In this document: in pieces, positions 43,325 through 51,943 of the stretch | Numbering within the stretch: the stretch's first letter is position 1 | Layout of the letters: each line of letters opens with the position of its first letter | Source: G965277745 sp965277745 | GTDB taxonomy: Bacteria; Pseudomonadota; Gammaproteobacteria; Cardiobacteriales; Cardiobacteriaceae | Assembly (NCBI GenBank): GCA_965277745.1 | Contig: OZ255837.1 | Location: forward strand, 744,001 to 808,000 | Length of the DNA: 64,000 nucleotides | Direction: 5' to 3' | Notes under the pieces: model-generated | The model's input: the letters and a program-made list of their open reading frames with translations, nothing else | The model's database searches: none | What the model was told of the DNA's origin: nothing | Position numbers and translations under genes: made by a program

Positions 43325-45679
43325 CTATTCTTCGCTTTCCAACGCCCGTTTCTTTGGCGCTCTCGTCCGCGTGCCTACCGCTTTTCCTGTCTCTGCCGTT
43401 TTGCCACGGCGTTTGCCCTTGCGTTCTTTGGCCTTTTCGAGCAATTCAAAGGCCGTTTCCAAGGTCAACGTCTGCGGATCAATCTTTTTGGGTATCGACG
43501 CGTTAATCCTTCCATTCGTTACATAGGGGCCAAAGCGGCCATTGAGTACCTGCAAGATTTCTTCTCCGTTCGCGATCTCTTTGATATGTTTTTGCCGCTC
43601 CTCTGCTTTTTTCTCGGCAATCAACGCCAACGCGCGCTCGCGACTGATGGTCAGCGGATCTTCTTCTTTCGGCAAGGAGACGAACTTGCGCCCGAAACGG
43701 ATGTACGGCCCATAGCGCCCGATATTCGTGACAATTTCTTCGTCTTCTTCCGTTTTCCCCAAACTACGCGGCAATTTGAACAGTTCCAGAGCTTCATCTA
43801 AAGTAATTTTTTGGTAATCTCGACCGTTTGGAATACTGGCAAAGCGCGGTTTTTCCTCGTCGCTCCTACTACCGATTTGAACAAACGGCCCGTAGCGACC
43901 GAAACGCACACTCACCGTTTTGCCGCTTTTTTCCTCGATGCCAAGCGCTCTCACCTGCATCACTTCTTCGCGTGAAATGTCTTTTTTCTCTTCCAGTCTG
44001 CCATGGAATTCGTGCCAAAAAGTACCAAGCAGGGGTTTCCAGGCCTGTTCGCCACGCGATATGGCGTCGAGATCATCTTCTAGGCGGGCGGTGAAATCGT
44101 AATCCACGTAGCGTTCGAAGTGTTTGGTCAAAAAATCATTGACGACCTTACCGATCGTCGTGGCAATGAAGCGGCGATTGTCCAGTTCCACATACTCGCG
44201 GTTAAGTAAAGTGGAGACGATGCTCGCGTAGGTGGATGGGCGTCCGATGCCGTATTCTTCCAATGTCTTGATCAGACTCGCTTCTGAATAACGTGGGGGC
44301 GGCATGGTGAAATGCTGGCCGCCGACGATATCCTCAAGGGGAATTTCCTCGCCCTCCTTCATTTTCGGCAACTGACCGTTTTCTTCTTCCTCCGGCTCGT
44401 CGCGATCTTCGCGATACAAACACATAAAACCGGGAAATTTGATTACCGATCCGCTCGCCCGGAAGGCATAATCGGAAGTGCCTGCAAAGAGATCGACAGA
44501 GACCTGCTCCAGCACCGCAGAAGCCATCTGCGAAGCGAGAAGACGCTTGCGGATCAGATCGTAGAGACGGCGTTCGTCCGCGCCCATTTCTGCGGAAAGC
44601 GCGGCAGTCTCCAACGCCACGTTCGTCGGGCGAATCGCTTCATGGGCTTCCTGGGCGTTTTTCGATTTGGTCTTGTAGCGTCGTCGCGATTTCGGCAGAT
44701 AGTCACTGCCGTATTGCGCCTTGATGAGCGCACAGGCCGCCTCTACGGCCTCTTGCGCCAGATGCACCGAATCGGTGCGCATGTAGGTAATAAAACCGCC
44801 TTCATACAACCTTTGCGCACTGCGCATCGTGCGCTGCGCGGTAAAACGCAGTTTGCGCGCCGCTTCCTGTTGCATCGTCGAAGTGGTAAACGGCGCGGAT
44901 GGATTGCGTTTGCGATCCTTGGAGCTTACCGTATCGACGAGCAGTTTGCCGTTAGCCTTGTTTTTCAGCGTCGTGATCGCCGCGTGCGCCGAAGCTTCAT
45001 CGGTAAAGCTAAACTGCGCCACCTTTTCGCCGCTAAACCGCGTCAGGGCCGCCTGAAACGCCTGTTCATGCTGAGTTGCCCGCGCGAAAATCCGCCAATA
45101 TTCCTCTTTCTTGAAAGCCTCGATTTCGCGTTCGCGCTCGACGATCATCCGCAGTGCCGGAGATTGCACGCGCCCGGCGGAAAGTCCCGGCTGTATTTTG
45201 CGCCACAAGAGCGGTGAGAGATGAAAGCCGACCAGATAATCGAGCGCACGGCGCGCTTGCTGTGCATTGACGAGATCCATGGCGATATCCCGCGGTTTTT
45301 GCACAGCTTGTTGGATCGCGCCTTTGGTGATCTCGTAGAACACGACCCGGCGCACCGCTTTACCTTTCAGGACACCCTTTTTCTTGAGCAATTCGTAAAG
45401 ATGCCAGGAAATCGCCTCGCCTTCGCGATCGGGGTCGGTCGCAAGCAACAAATCCTCCGCCGTGCGCAGGGCTTTTACGATCATGGCGACATGCTTGATA
45501 TTGCGCTCGATCACTTCGTAGTTCATCGAGAAATCGTTGTCGGGATCGACCGCGCCATTTTTCGGCACCAGATCACGAACATGACCATAGGAAGCGAGGA
45601 CTTCATATTCCCTGCCGAGATATTTGTGCAAAGTTCTCGCCTTCGCGGGCGATTCGACGATCAGTAAATGTTTACTCAT
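43325..45679 (-). CDS. topA: DNA topoisomerase I
   Basis: Relaxes negative supercoils through a tyrosine-linked single-strand break. 784 residues. The N-terminal toprim domain opens LLIVESPAKARTLHKYLG and includes the DPDREGEAISWHL metal motif; the active tyrosine is in GGFITYMRTDS. The C-terminal part carries three short repeats of the type SVRFGRYGPFVQIG, NIGRYGPYIRFGRKF and NGRFGPYVTNGR, and no CxxC zinc ribbons, unlike E. coli TopA (865 residues). The basic tail may bind RNA polymerase or DNA. The gene is first in the window to be followed downstream by the IS1595 copy C. Confidence 0.97.
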   Translation of the reverse strand: MSKHLLIVESPAKARTLHKYLGREYEVLASYGHVRDLVPKNGAVDPDNDFSMNYEVIERNIKHVAMIVKALRTAEDLLLATDPDREGEAISWHLYELLKKKGVLKGKAVRRVVFYEITKGAIQQAVQKPRDIAMDLVNAQQARRALDYLVGFHLSPLLWRKIQPGLSAGRVQSPALRMIVEREREIEAFKKEEYWRIFARATQHEQAFQAALTRFSGEKVAQFSFTDEASAHAAITTLKNKANGKLLVDTVSSKDRKRNPSAPFTTSTMQQEAARKLRFTAQRTMRSAQRLYEGGFITYMRTDSVHLAQEAVEAACALIKAQYGSDYLPKSRRRYKTKSKNAQEAHEAIRPTNVALETAALSAEMGADERRLYDLIRKRLLASQMASAVLEQVSVDLFAGTSDYAFRASGSVIKFPGFMCLYREDRDEPEEEENGQLPKMKEGEEIPLEDIVGGQHFTMPPPRYSEASLIKTLEEYGIGRPSTYASIVSTLLNREYVELDNRRFIATTIGKVVNDFLTKHFERYVDYDFTARLEDDLDAISRGEQAWKPLLGTFWHEFHGRLEEKKDISREEVMQVRALGIEEKSGKTVSVRFGRYGPFVQIGSRSDEEKPRFASIPNGRDYQKITLDEALELFKLPRSLGKTEEDEEIVTNIGRYGPYIRFGRKFVSLPKEEDPLTISRERALALIAEKKAEERQKHIKEIANGEEILQVLNGRFGPYVTNGRINASIPKKIDPQTLTLETAFELLEKAKERKGKRRGKTAETGKAVGTRTRAPKKRALESEE

Positions 45680-45700
45680 GTCTTCTCATTCAACTTTGGC

Positions 45701-46165
45701 TCATTGCATCACACTTGTCTCATCGAAAAGCATCCACGGCGGTTGATCCCCTGAAAATTCGGCGGTCGCATTCATCAAGACCATCGAGGTTACCCAGTGC
45801 AAGATTTCGAGCGATAAGGGTTCTTCGAGAGCAATCGCGCGTTCTATGACTTTCTCTTGCAGCGTGACATCCAAAACGCCCGCGCGGCGAAGGCCGTGTA
45901 AAAAATTCTGCCCTTGGTGATCGATGAAATAGCGTTCCCGCGGAGAAAAAAGGCGAATCGGGCCGTCGCTTTCCGGTTTTGGCCGATGTTCGCCGATCTG
46001 GCTCAACTCGTAAAACCAATCCATCGCTCGCCCAACATCCTCATGGGCGAACCCGGCTTCGCTGAGCCAGTAAGCCATTTGATCCAAATCCGTTTCATCC
46101 GCGTCCCGTTGCGGAAGAATGTCGTCGAACAGATAACACAAGACATCCATCACCGATTCACACAT
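45701..46165 (-). CDS. smg: Smg family protein (DUF494)
   Basis: 154 residues, conserved small acidic protein of unknown function found between dprA and topA in many gamma- and betaproteobacteria. The start region MDVLCYLFDDI followed by LSEAGFAHEDVGRAMDWFYEL matches the family; the C-terminal half contains LEILHWVTSMVLMN. ATG 46165 is preceded by GAGGGGG; ATG 46150 is an alternative. Nine bases separate it from dprA, so both are probably cotranscribed. Confidence 0.9.
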   Translation of the reverse strand: MCESVMDVLCYLFDDILPQRDADETDLDQMAYWLSEAGFAHEDVGRAMDWFYELSQIGEHRPKPESDGPIRLFSPRERYFIDHQGQNFLHGLRRAGVLDVTLQEKVIERAIALEEPLSLEILHWVTSMVLMNATAEFSGDQPPWMLFDETSVMQ

Positions 46166-46174
46166 CTCGCCCCC

Positions 46175-47317
46175 TCATCTCTGACCGACCGTTCGCTGAA
46201 AAAAGCCGCCCGGCAGGCGTGCCACCCGACCATCAAGTTCAAACAATAACAGCATGGCTGAAATTTGTTCACTCGTCAATTCCGTGCGCTCGACCAGATC
46301 GTCCACTCGGCAAGGGTCATAGCCCATCGCCGCCAAAAGCCCCGACTCCTGCCGCGTCTCGCCCTGCGCTTTGCGTGGTGTTTTCATTCTGTTCACCTGC
46401 GGCGTCGAAGCGCGCAGATCGAGACTCGCCTGCGCCAGCGGCAGTAATTCCTCGAGAATATCCTCGCCTCTTTCGACCAACTTCGCGCCTTGGCGAATCA
46501 ACGCGTGACAACCTTTCGTCAACGGGTTTTTCACCAACCCCGGCATGGCAAAGACCTCCCGGCCCTGTTCGACGGCATGTCGCGCCGTAATCAGCGAACC
46601 GCTTTCTCGGGAAGCTTCCACCACGAACACCCCGAGAGACAACCCGCTGATGATGCGATTGCGGCGGGGAAAATACTGCTGGCGCACCCCGGTTGCAATC
46701 GGAAACTCGGAGACAATAGCGCCATTCGCGGCGATCCGGTGCGCCAGGTCGCGATGGCGCGCCGGATAGACCCTGTCAAGCCCGGTGGCCACGACAGCAA
46801 CCGTACGCCCGCCGCCTTGCAGCGCGCTTTCATGCGCCACGCCATCCGCGCCCAGGGCGAGACCACTGGTAATTACCAAACCCTTTGCCACAAGCGTGTC
46901 CACGATCTGTGCCGTGCACTCACGGGCGCCCGTCGTGATCTGGCGGCTACCGACCACCGCCAACTGCCCGGCCAGCAGAGTGGCGCAGTCTCCCTGCACG
47001 AACAACAGCGGCGGTGGATCGGAAATTTCTTTGAGCAGCGGCGGATAGGCCGGATCCGCCAAGGTGAGAATATGGCGATTTTCATCCCCTGCCAACCAGG
47101 TGATATCTGCGGCATGCCCGTGTTCGCGATAAGCTGCCCGCCAGGCGCGCCATTTTTCCATCGCGATGTCGGCGAGTTTCGCGCGGACATCGGCCTCGCT
47201 CGTTTCGAAAAACGCCGCCGGTGACCCGAACGCCGCAAGCAGTCTGGCAAAAGTTCGCGCTCCCACCCCTGGTGCGCGCCACAACGCGCACCAGGCGGCG
47301 AGAGCCTCTTCACTCAA
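46175..47317 (-). CDS. dprA: DNA processing protein DprA (Smf)
   Basis: Loads RecA on incoming single-stranded DNA during natural transformation. 380 residues: an N-terminal SAM-like region, a Rossmann-type core with VVGSRQITTGARE, SGLALGADGVAHESAL and PRRNRIISGLSLG, and a C-terminal winged helix (DDLVERTELTSEQISAMLLLFELDG). The start overlaps the LysM gene stop by four bases. Its presence is compatible with competence but does not show it. Confidence 0.96.
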   Translation of the reverse strand: MSEEALAAWCALWRAPGVGARTFARLLAAFGSPAAFFETSEADVRAKLADIAMEKWRAWRAAYREHGHAADITWLAGDENRHILTLADPAYPPLLKEISDPPPLLFVQGDCATLLAGQLAVVGSRQITTGARECTAQIVDTLVAKGLVITSGLALGADGVAHESALQGGGRTVAVVATGLDRVYPARHRDLAHRIAANGAIVSEFPIATGVRQQYFPRRNRIISGLSLGVFVVEASRESGSLITARHAVEQGREVFAMPGLVKNPLTKGCHALIRQGAKLVERGEDILEELLPLAQASLDLRASTPQVNRMKTPRKAQGETRQESGLLAAMGYDPCRVDDLVERTELTSEQISAMLLLFELDGRVARLPGGFFQRTVGQR

Positions 47318-48543
47318 GGGCGCACGAGCCAGTCGTTGACGTCGATATTCTGGCTGGAATCAAGGACGAAGCCCAGGCTGTAATGGTCATATACGCGGAT
47401 GATCATCAAATAGCCCAACTCTTTGGGCGGCAACTGGACGGACTCGCCATCGATATTGCGCACCGCGCCGGGACGTACGATTTTCCAGACATCACCGACC
47501 TGCGCGCCGTTATCCTGACCGAAGCTCGTGACCACCGTATCGAACTCTTTGATCGACAGCGTGCGATGACTGGTGTTGCCGAGCATATAGCCGCGCTGGC
47601 ACTGCGACCCCGGCAGGCGCGGGAAATAGTCCGCCCGATCGGCAACAGCGCTTGCCCGCACAAGTACGTCACGTTCTTGCATCGGCTGCACGACTTCGAC
47701 CGGGTGCAACTCGGTCAAGCCGGATTTATCCTCCCTGTCGATGACCTTCACCTTGGCGATATAGCGCATTTCATAGCCGGCGATGGTTTTCTTTTCGCGT
47801 CGATTGCGAGCGCCCTTCTCGCGCACATTCGGATCGTCGAACGCCTCGCCGACGCGGTAGACATCGAATGCCTCGACACCGGCCGGCAGGTTTTTCGCAT
47901 AGACGACCTCCTGGTTGGTCAGGGTCAGATAATCACCGGCGTCACCGAAAATGAAGGGCAGCGCCGCGATCTGCTCGGGTTTGAAAATCCTCGTTTTCAA
48001 CAGGAACGGCGCGACCGACTTGGTAACGATTGAGATCGGCCCTGCTTGTAACGAGTATTGGCTGACATGCGGACGGTATTTGTAAATCTTACGCCCGTCG
48101 GCGGTGCGCCGACCGGTATCGTTGCCGTGGTGGTGCGGATTGGCGTCGGTGATTGTGATACGCTTTTGCCCGTTCACGGTCACCACGCTCAGCACATCGC
48201 CAGGATAGATGAAGTGGGGATTGCGAATCTGCGGATTGTCATACCAGAGTTGTTTCCAGTACCACGGCTCGGCGAGAAAATGCCTGGCGATACTCCACAG
48301 GGTATCGCCCTTTTGGACGACATGGCGCAGCACCCGGCGATCGCCAAACGCCCGCTTGGCCGCGGGTACGGTGTGACGCTCAACTTTGCGCGTGCCAGGG
48401 TTCGCATCGGGAACGCCGGACAAACACTGCTCGGTCGGTCGTTCCAGACGATTGCGAAAAGGTTCCTTGGGCGAGCTGCACCCAGCCAGCAAGGCGACAA
48501 AAGACGCCCCTGCCAATACTTCATTCATCCGCCTTTTCAACAC
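47314..48543 (-). CDS. LysM-domain lipoprotein
   Basis: 409 residues. The N-terminus is a lipoprotein signal (GASFVALLAGCSS, lipobox LLAGC), then a single LysM domain (HVVQKGDTLWSIARHFL ... IYPGDVLSVV) that would bind peptidoglycan, then a long unassigned region. Homologues lie upstream of dprA in many gammaproteobacteria. The GTG start at 48543 has AAGGAG six bases upstream; ATG 48528 is the alternative. First gene of the LysM-dprA-smg-topA run, divergent from def. Confidence 0.9.
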   Translation of the reverse strand: MLKRRMNEVLAGASFVALLAGCSSPKEPFRNRLERPTEQCLSGVPDANPGTRKVERHTVPAAKRAFGDRRVLRHVVQKGDTLWSIARHFLAEPWYWKQLWYDNPQIRNPHFIYPGDVLSVVTVNGQKRITITDANPHHHGNDTGRRTADGRKIYKYRPHVSQYSLQAGPISIVTKSVAPFLLKTRIFKPEQIAALPFIFGDAGDYLTLTNQEVVYAKNLPAGVEAFDVYRVGEAFDDPNVREKGARNRREKKTIAGYEMRYIAKVKVIDREDKSGLTELHPVEVVQPMQERDVLVRASAVADRADYFPRLPGSQCQRGYMLGNTSHRTLSIKEFDTVVTSFGQDNGAQVGDVWKIVRPGAVRNIDGESVQLPPKELGYLMIIRVYDHYSLGFVLDSSQNIDVNDWLVRP

Positions 48544-48575
48544 CTTTCACTCCTTCGTAATGCTGTTCATTTCGG

Positions 48576-48604
48576 TTAACCAAAGACCGACTATCGCGTA
48601 TAAT
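48576..48604 (+). promoter_or_regulatory. Sigma70-type promoter of the def-fmt-rsmB operon
   Basis: TTAACC (48576-48581), 17-base spacer, perfect TATAAT (48599-48604), 75 bases before the def start, in the divergent gap between the LysM gene and def. Confidence 0.7.
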
Positions 48605-48679
48605 AACGAGATTGGACGCTTTTTCATACTGTTTATTTATGCAAATGCGCACGCCATTTATTTTCGAGCCGAGAATTCA

Positions 48680-49216
48680 ATGTCCACGCATCCCATTCTA
48701 ATCCATCCCGACAAGCGTCTAAGACGCACCGCCGAACCAGTAACCGACTTCGATGAGGAACTTGCCGACATCACCGCCGCCATGTTCGCCACCATGTACA
48801 ACGCCTTGGGTATAGGCCTTGCCGCCACCCAAGTCAACCTCCAGCGGCGCATCGTCGTGATCGATCTTACGAAGAAAAAAAACGGAGAAAACGAGGGCAC
48901 GGATACACCTGAGCGCGACAAACACATCCTAATCAATCCTGAAGTGCTTACCCACAGCGAGGAAACCGTGGAATACGAAGAAGGCTGCCTGTCGTTGCCG
49001 GGACAATACGCGAACGTCAGCCGTCCGGCACAGATTCACTTCACCTGGCAGGATCTTCACGGCGAGCGTCACGAAGCCGAAGCGGACGGCCTTCTCGCCG
49101 CCTGTGTCCAACATGAAATCGACCACCTCGACGGCGTCCTGTTCATTGACCATCTTTCACGGCTGAAACGCGAACGAATCGAGAAAAAACTGGCCAAATC
49201 GCGGCAACGCGCATGA
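48680..49216 (+). CDS. def: Peptide deformylase
   Basis: Removes the formyl group from nascent proteins; metal enzyme of 178 residues. The three family motifs are GIGLAATQV, EEGCLSLPG (metal-binding cysteine) and QHEIDHLDG (two metal histidines and the catalytic glutamate). A lysine/glutamate-rich insertion (KKKNGENEGTDTPERDKH) after the first motif makes it slightly longer than E. coli Def. The ribosome site is weak. The stop overlaps the fmt start as ATGA. Confidence 0.96.
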   Translation: MSTHPILIHPDKRLRRTAEPVTDFDEELADITAAMFATMYNALGIGLAATQVNLQRRIVVIDLTKKKNGENEGTDTPERDKHILINPEVLTHSEETVEYEEGCLSLPGQYANVSRPAQIHFTWQDLHGERHEAEADGLLAACVQHEIDHLDGVLFIDHLSRLKRERIEKKLAKSRQRA

Positions 49217-50148
49217 GCCGTCCACACCTCTGGTTCGCCGGCACCCCACCATTTGCCGCCCATAGTCTCGCGCTTCTGCTTGACCACGACGACTACTGGA
49301 TCGACGCCGTATTGACCCGCCCGGACCGCTCCGCCGGCCGTGGCCGTAAACAGAAAGACAGCGCGGTCAAAAAAATCGCCCTTGACGCCGGCCTTTCCCT
49401 CGATCAACCCGAAAAACTGCGGGAAAACGCCGCACCGTTCGCCGACTTGCCGCGACCGGCGCTGTGCATCGTCGCGGCATACGGTCTTCTCCTGCCCGGC
49501 TGGTTCCTCGCCTACCCCCGGTTCGGTTGTATCAACATCCACGCTTCCTTGCTCCCGCGCTGGCGTGGCGCGGCGCCGATCCAGTGGGCGATCGCGGCCG
49601 GCGACAGAGAAACCGGGATCAGCATCATTCAAATGGACGAAGGACTCGACACGGGGCCGATCTGGCTCGAAAAACGCCTGACCATCACGGCGGAAGACGA
49701 CGCCGCGACACTGACGGAAAAACTCACCGTCCTCGGCGGCGAAGCGCTGCTCGAAGCGCTGCCGCGGATTCTTCGCGGCGAGGGCAAAGCGACCCCGCAA
49801 GCGGAAAACGGCGCCGTCTACGCCCCAAAACTCGGCAAAGCGGAAGCGCGGATCGACTGGTCGCGAGCGGCGGAGGAAATCGCGCGCAAAGTCCGCGCCT
49901 ACCATCCGAAGCCGGTCGCATACAGCGCGCTCGAAGGAGAAACCATCCGCATCCATAGCGCCCATGCCTGCCTGCCAAAGGCAACGGCCATGCCAGGGGA
50001 GATCATCCGCCACGACCGATCCGGCCTGCTCGTCGGCGCCGGCCAGGGCGCCGTGATGATCACCCGTCTGCAACTGTCCGGCAAAAAGGCGATAACCGCC
50101 GCCTCACTGGCGAACAGTCGTAACCTGCAAGGAAAACGCTTCTCATGA
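49213..50148 (+). CDS. fmt: Methionyl-tRNA formyltransferase
   Basis: Formylates initiator Met-tRNA using 10-formyl-tetrahydrofolate. 311 residues. The folate/catalytic motif SLLPRWRGAAPIQWAI with the INIHAS lead-in, and the RPDRSAGRGRK loop are conserved; the C-terminal OB-like domain follows. Overlaps def and rsmB by four bases each, forming a tightly coupled operon. Confidence 0.96.
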   Translation: MSRPHLWFAGTPPFAAHSLALLLDHDDYWIDAVLTRPDRSAGRGRKQKDSAVKKIALDAGLSLDQPEKLRENAAPFADLPRPALCIVAAYGLLLPGWFLAYPRFGCINIHASLLPRWRGAAPIQWAIAAGDRETGISIIQMDEGLDTGPIWLEKRLTITAEDDAATLTEKLTVLGGEALLEALPRILRGEGKATPQAENGAVYAPKLGKAEARIDWSRAAEEIARKVRAYHPKPVAYSALEGETIRIHSAHACLPKATAMPGEIIRHDRSGLLVGAGQGAVMITRLQLSGKKAITAASLANSRNLQGKRFS

Positions 50149-51413
50149 TGAACGCCCGCGAAGCCGCGGCCCGCAGCGTAGCGAAGGTGATCGTGAAAAA
50201 ACAGTCGCTCGATCGCCTCGTGCCGGCGACCAGGGAACAGACCCGGGCGGCCGACCGCGCCCTGTATCAAACGTTGACCTATGGCACCCTGCGCGAATAC
50301 GGCGCCCTGCGCGCGATCCGCGACAGCCTGCTTGACAAACCCCTACAGGCGGACGCCGTCATGGCGGGGATCATTTTGAACCTGGGCATTTACCAACTCC
50401 TACGCCTCTCGCTCGGCGACCATGGGGTGATCGATGAAACCGTCGAACTGAGCGCTGTCTTCAATTGTCCGTCGCTGCGCGGACTGATCAACGCCATCTT
50501 GCGACGCGTGCAGCGTTCGCGTCCAAGCCTGCTCGCGCAACTTAACCGCGAGAGACGCCTGAACCTGCCGCCCTGGCTGCTCGCGGTACACCGGGAGCGC
50601 GCTGAAGCGCTCGCCCATACTTTTTCCGCAGCGCCGCCGATGACGCTGCGCGTGCGCGCACCGCACCCTCTCGGCGAATGGATGGCAGGCTTTAGCGGAA
50701 CCGCCCGTGCCAACCCGCTGCACCCGCAGGCCGTCACCGTGACACCCGCTTGTTCGGTGGAACATCTTCCCGGCTTTGCCGAAGGCCTGGTGTCGGTACA
50801 GGACGCCGCCGCGCAATGGGCCGCCACCCTCCTCGCTCCCGAAAATGGCGAACGTATTCTCGACGCCTGCGCCGCTCCCGGCGGCAAAACCAGCCATCTG
50901 CTCGAACTCGCTCCCGAAGCGAAGTTGCTCGCCCTTGATCATCGCGCCGAACGACTGGAAAAAGTGACCGCGAACCTGAAGCGCCTCCATCTCGAAGCGA
51001 ACTGCCTCGTCGCCGACGCCAGCCAGACCAATACCTGGTGGGATGGACAGCCATTCGACGCCATCCTACTGGATCTGCCCTGCTCGGGCAGCGGCATCCT
51101 GCGCCGTCACCCGGACATCGCCTGGCTGCGTACGCCGGCCGATCTTCGCCAACTGCCGAAAACCCAGTTCCGCCTGCTTACGAAACTGTGGCCGACACTC
51201 GCCCCGGGCGGCCGTCTCCTCTATGCCACCTGCTCGATTCTTCCGCGCGAAAATCAGCAACTGATCGAACAGTTTCTGATTGCGCAGCGCGACGCGCGCT
51301 TGCTGCCGATCACCACCGCCTTCGGCGAAGACAGCGGCCACGGAACAATCCACTATCCAGATGCCCATGGCGATGGCTTCTTTTACGCCCTGATCGGGAA
51401 AACAGCGCCATGA
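50145..51413 (+). CDS. rsmB: 16S rRNA (cytosine-C5) methyltransferase RsmB
   Basis: Methylates C967 of 16S rRNA. 422 residues: an N-terminal NusB-like RNA-binding domain (about 1-140) and a C-terminal SAM domain with DACAAPGGKTSHLLEL (motif I), LLDLPCSGSGILRRHPDI (motif IV, catalytic cysteines) and LLYATCSILPRENQ (motif VI). The ATGA overlaps with fmt and the next gene point to one transcript. Confidence 0.96.
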   Translation: MMNAREAAARSVAKVIVKKQSLDRLVPATREQTRAADRALYQTLTYGTLREYGALRAIRDSLLDKPLQADAVMAGIILNLGIYQLLRLSLGDHGVIDETVELSAVFNCPSLRGLINAILRRVQRSRPSLLAQLNRERRLNLPPWLLAVHRERAEALAHTFSAAPPMTLRVRAPHPLGEWMAGFSGTARANPLHPQAVTVTPACSVEHLPGFAEGLVSVQDAAAQWAATLLAPENGERILDACAAPGGKTSHLLELAPEAKLLALDHRAERLEKVTANLKRLHLEANCLVADASQTNTWWDGQPFDAILLDLPCSGSGILRRHPDIAWLRTPADLRQLPKTQFRLLTKLWPTLAPGGRLLYATCSILPRENQQLIEQFLIAQRDARLLPITTAFGEDSGHGTIHYPDAHGDGFFYALIGKTAP

Positions 51414-51943
51414 AAAAAGCCGTTTCCCTCGTCATGCTGTTTTTCTGCCTCTTCGCGCGCGGAGAAAGCGTCATTCGCGAAGGCGGTTGCCGACTGCAAA
51501 ACGACATCTGGACCCTCGATCTCGACGCGCAAGTCGTCCTCGCGAGCGGTCCCGTGCGCGCGCTGCGAAGCGGTATTGTCCTTAATTTCGATTATCTTGT
51601 GCGGCTACGTGCCGCGGGCGGCTGGTTCGCCGACAAAAAAACCATGCATCACCGTCTGCAACTGCGCTACAACCACATCACCCAGCGCTATCTCCTCAAA
51701 GACCCGGTGACCCTTCACGAGCGAAACTACGCCACCCTCGCCACCGCGCTCGCTGCACTCGGTACCCTGAGAAGCCTGCCGCTGATCAGCACCGGCCTGC
51801 TCGATCCGGACAAAGACTACCGCATCGAAGCACGCCTGAGGCTGGAAGCGAACAAACTGCCGGTTTCCCTGCGTCTTGCCACCCTGTTTTCGTCCGACTG
51901 GAAAATCGACAGCTCTTGGTGGCGCTGCCCGGAAACGCCATGA
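51410..51943 (+). CDS. DUF4390 domain secreted protein
   Basis: 177 residues with an N-terminal signal peptide (KKAVSLVMLFFCLFARGES). The mature part is predicted beta-rich, with LRYNHITQRYLLKD the most typical family stretch. Function unknown; DUF4390 genes commonly sit between rsmB and an ntrY-like kinase gene, as here, so a periplasmic role linked to that sensor is plausible. Overlaps both neighbours as ATGA. Confidence 0.85.
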   Translation: MKKAVSLVMLFFCLFARGESVIREGGCRLQNDIWTLDLDAQVVLASGPVRALRSGIVLNFDYLVRLRAAGGWFADKKTMHHRLQLRYNHITQRYLLKDPVTLHERNYATLATALAALGTLRSLPLISTGLLDPDKDYRIEARLRLEANKLPVSLRLATLFSSDWKIDSSWWRCPETP

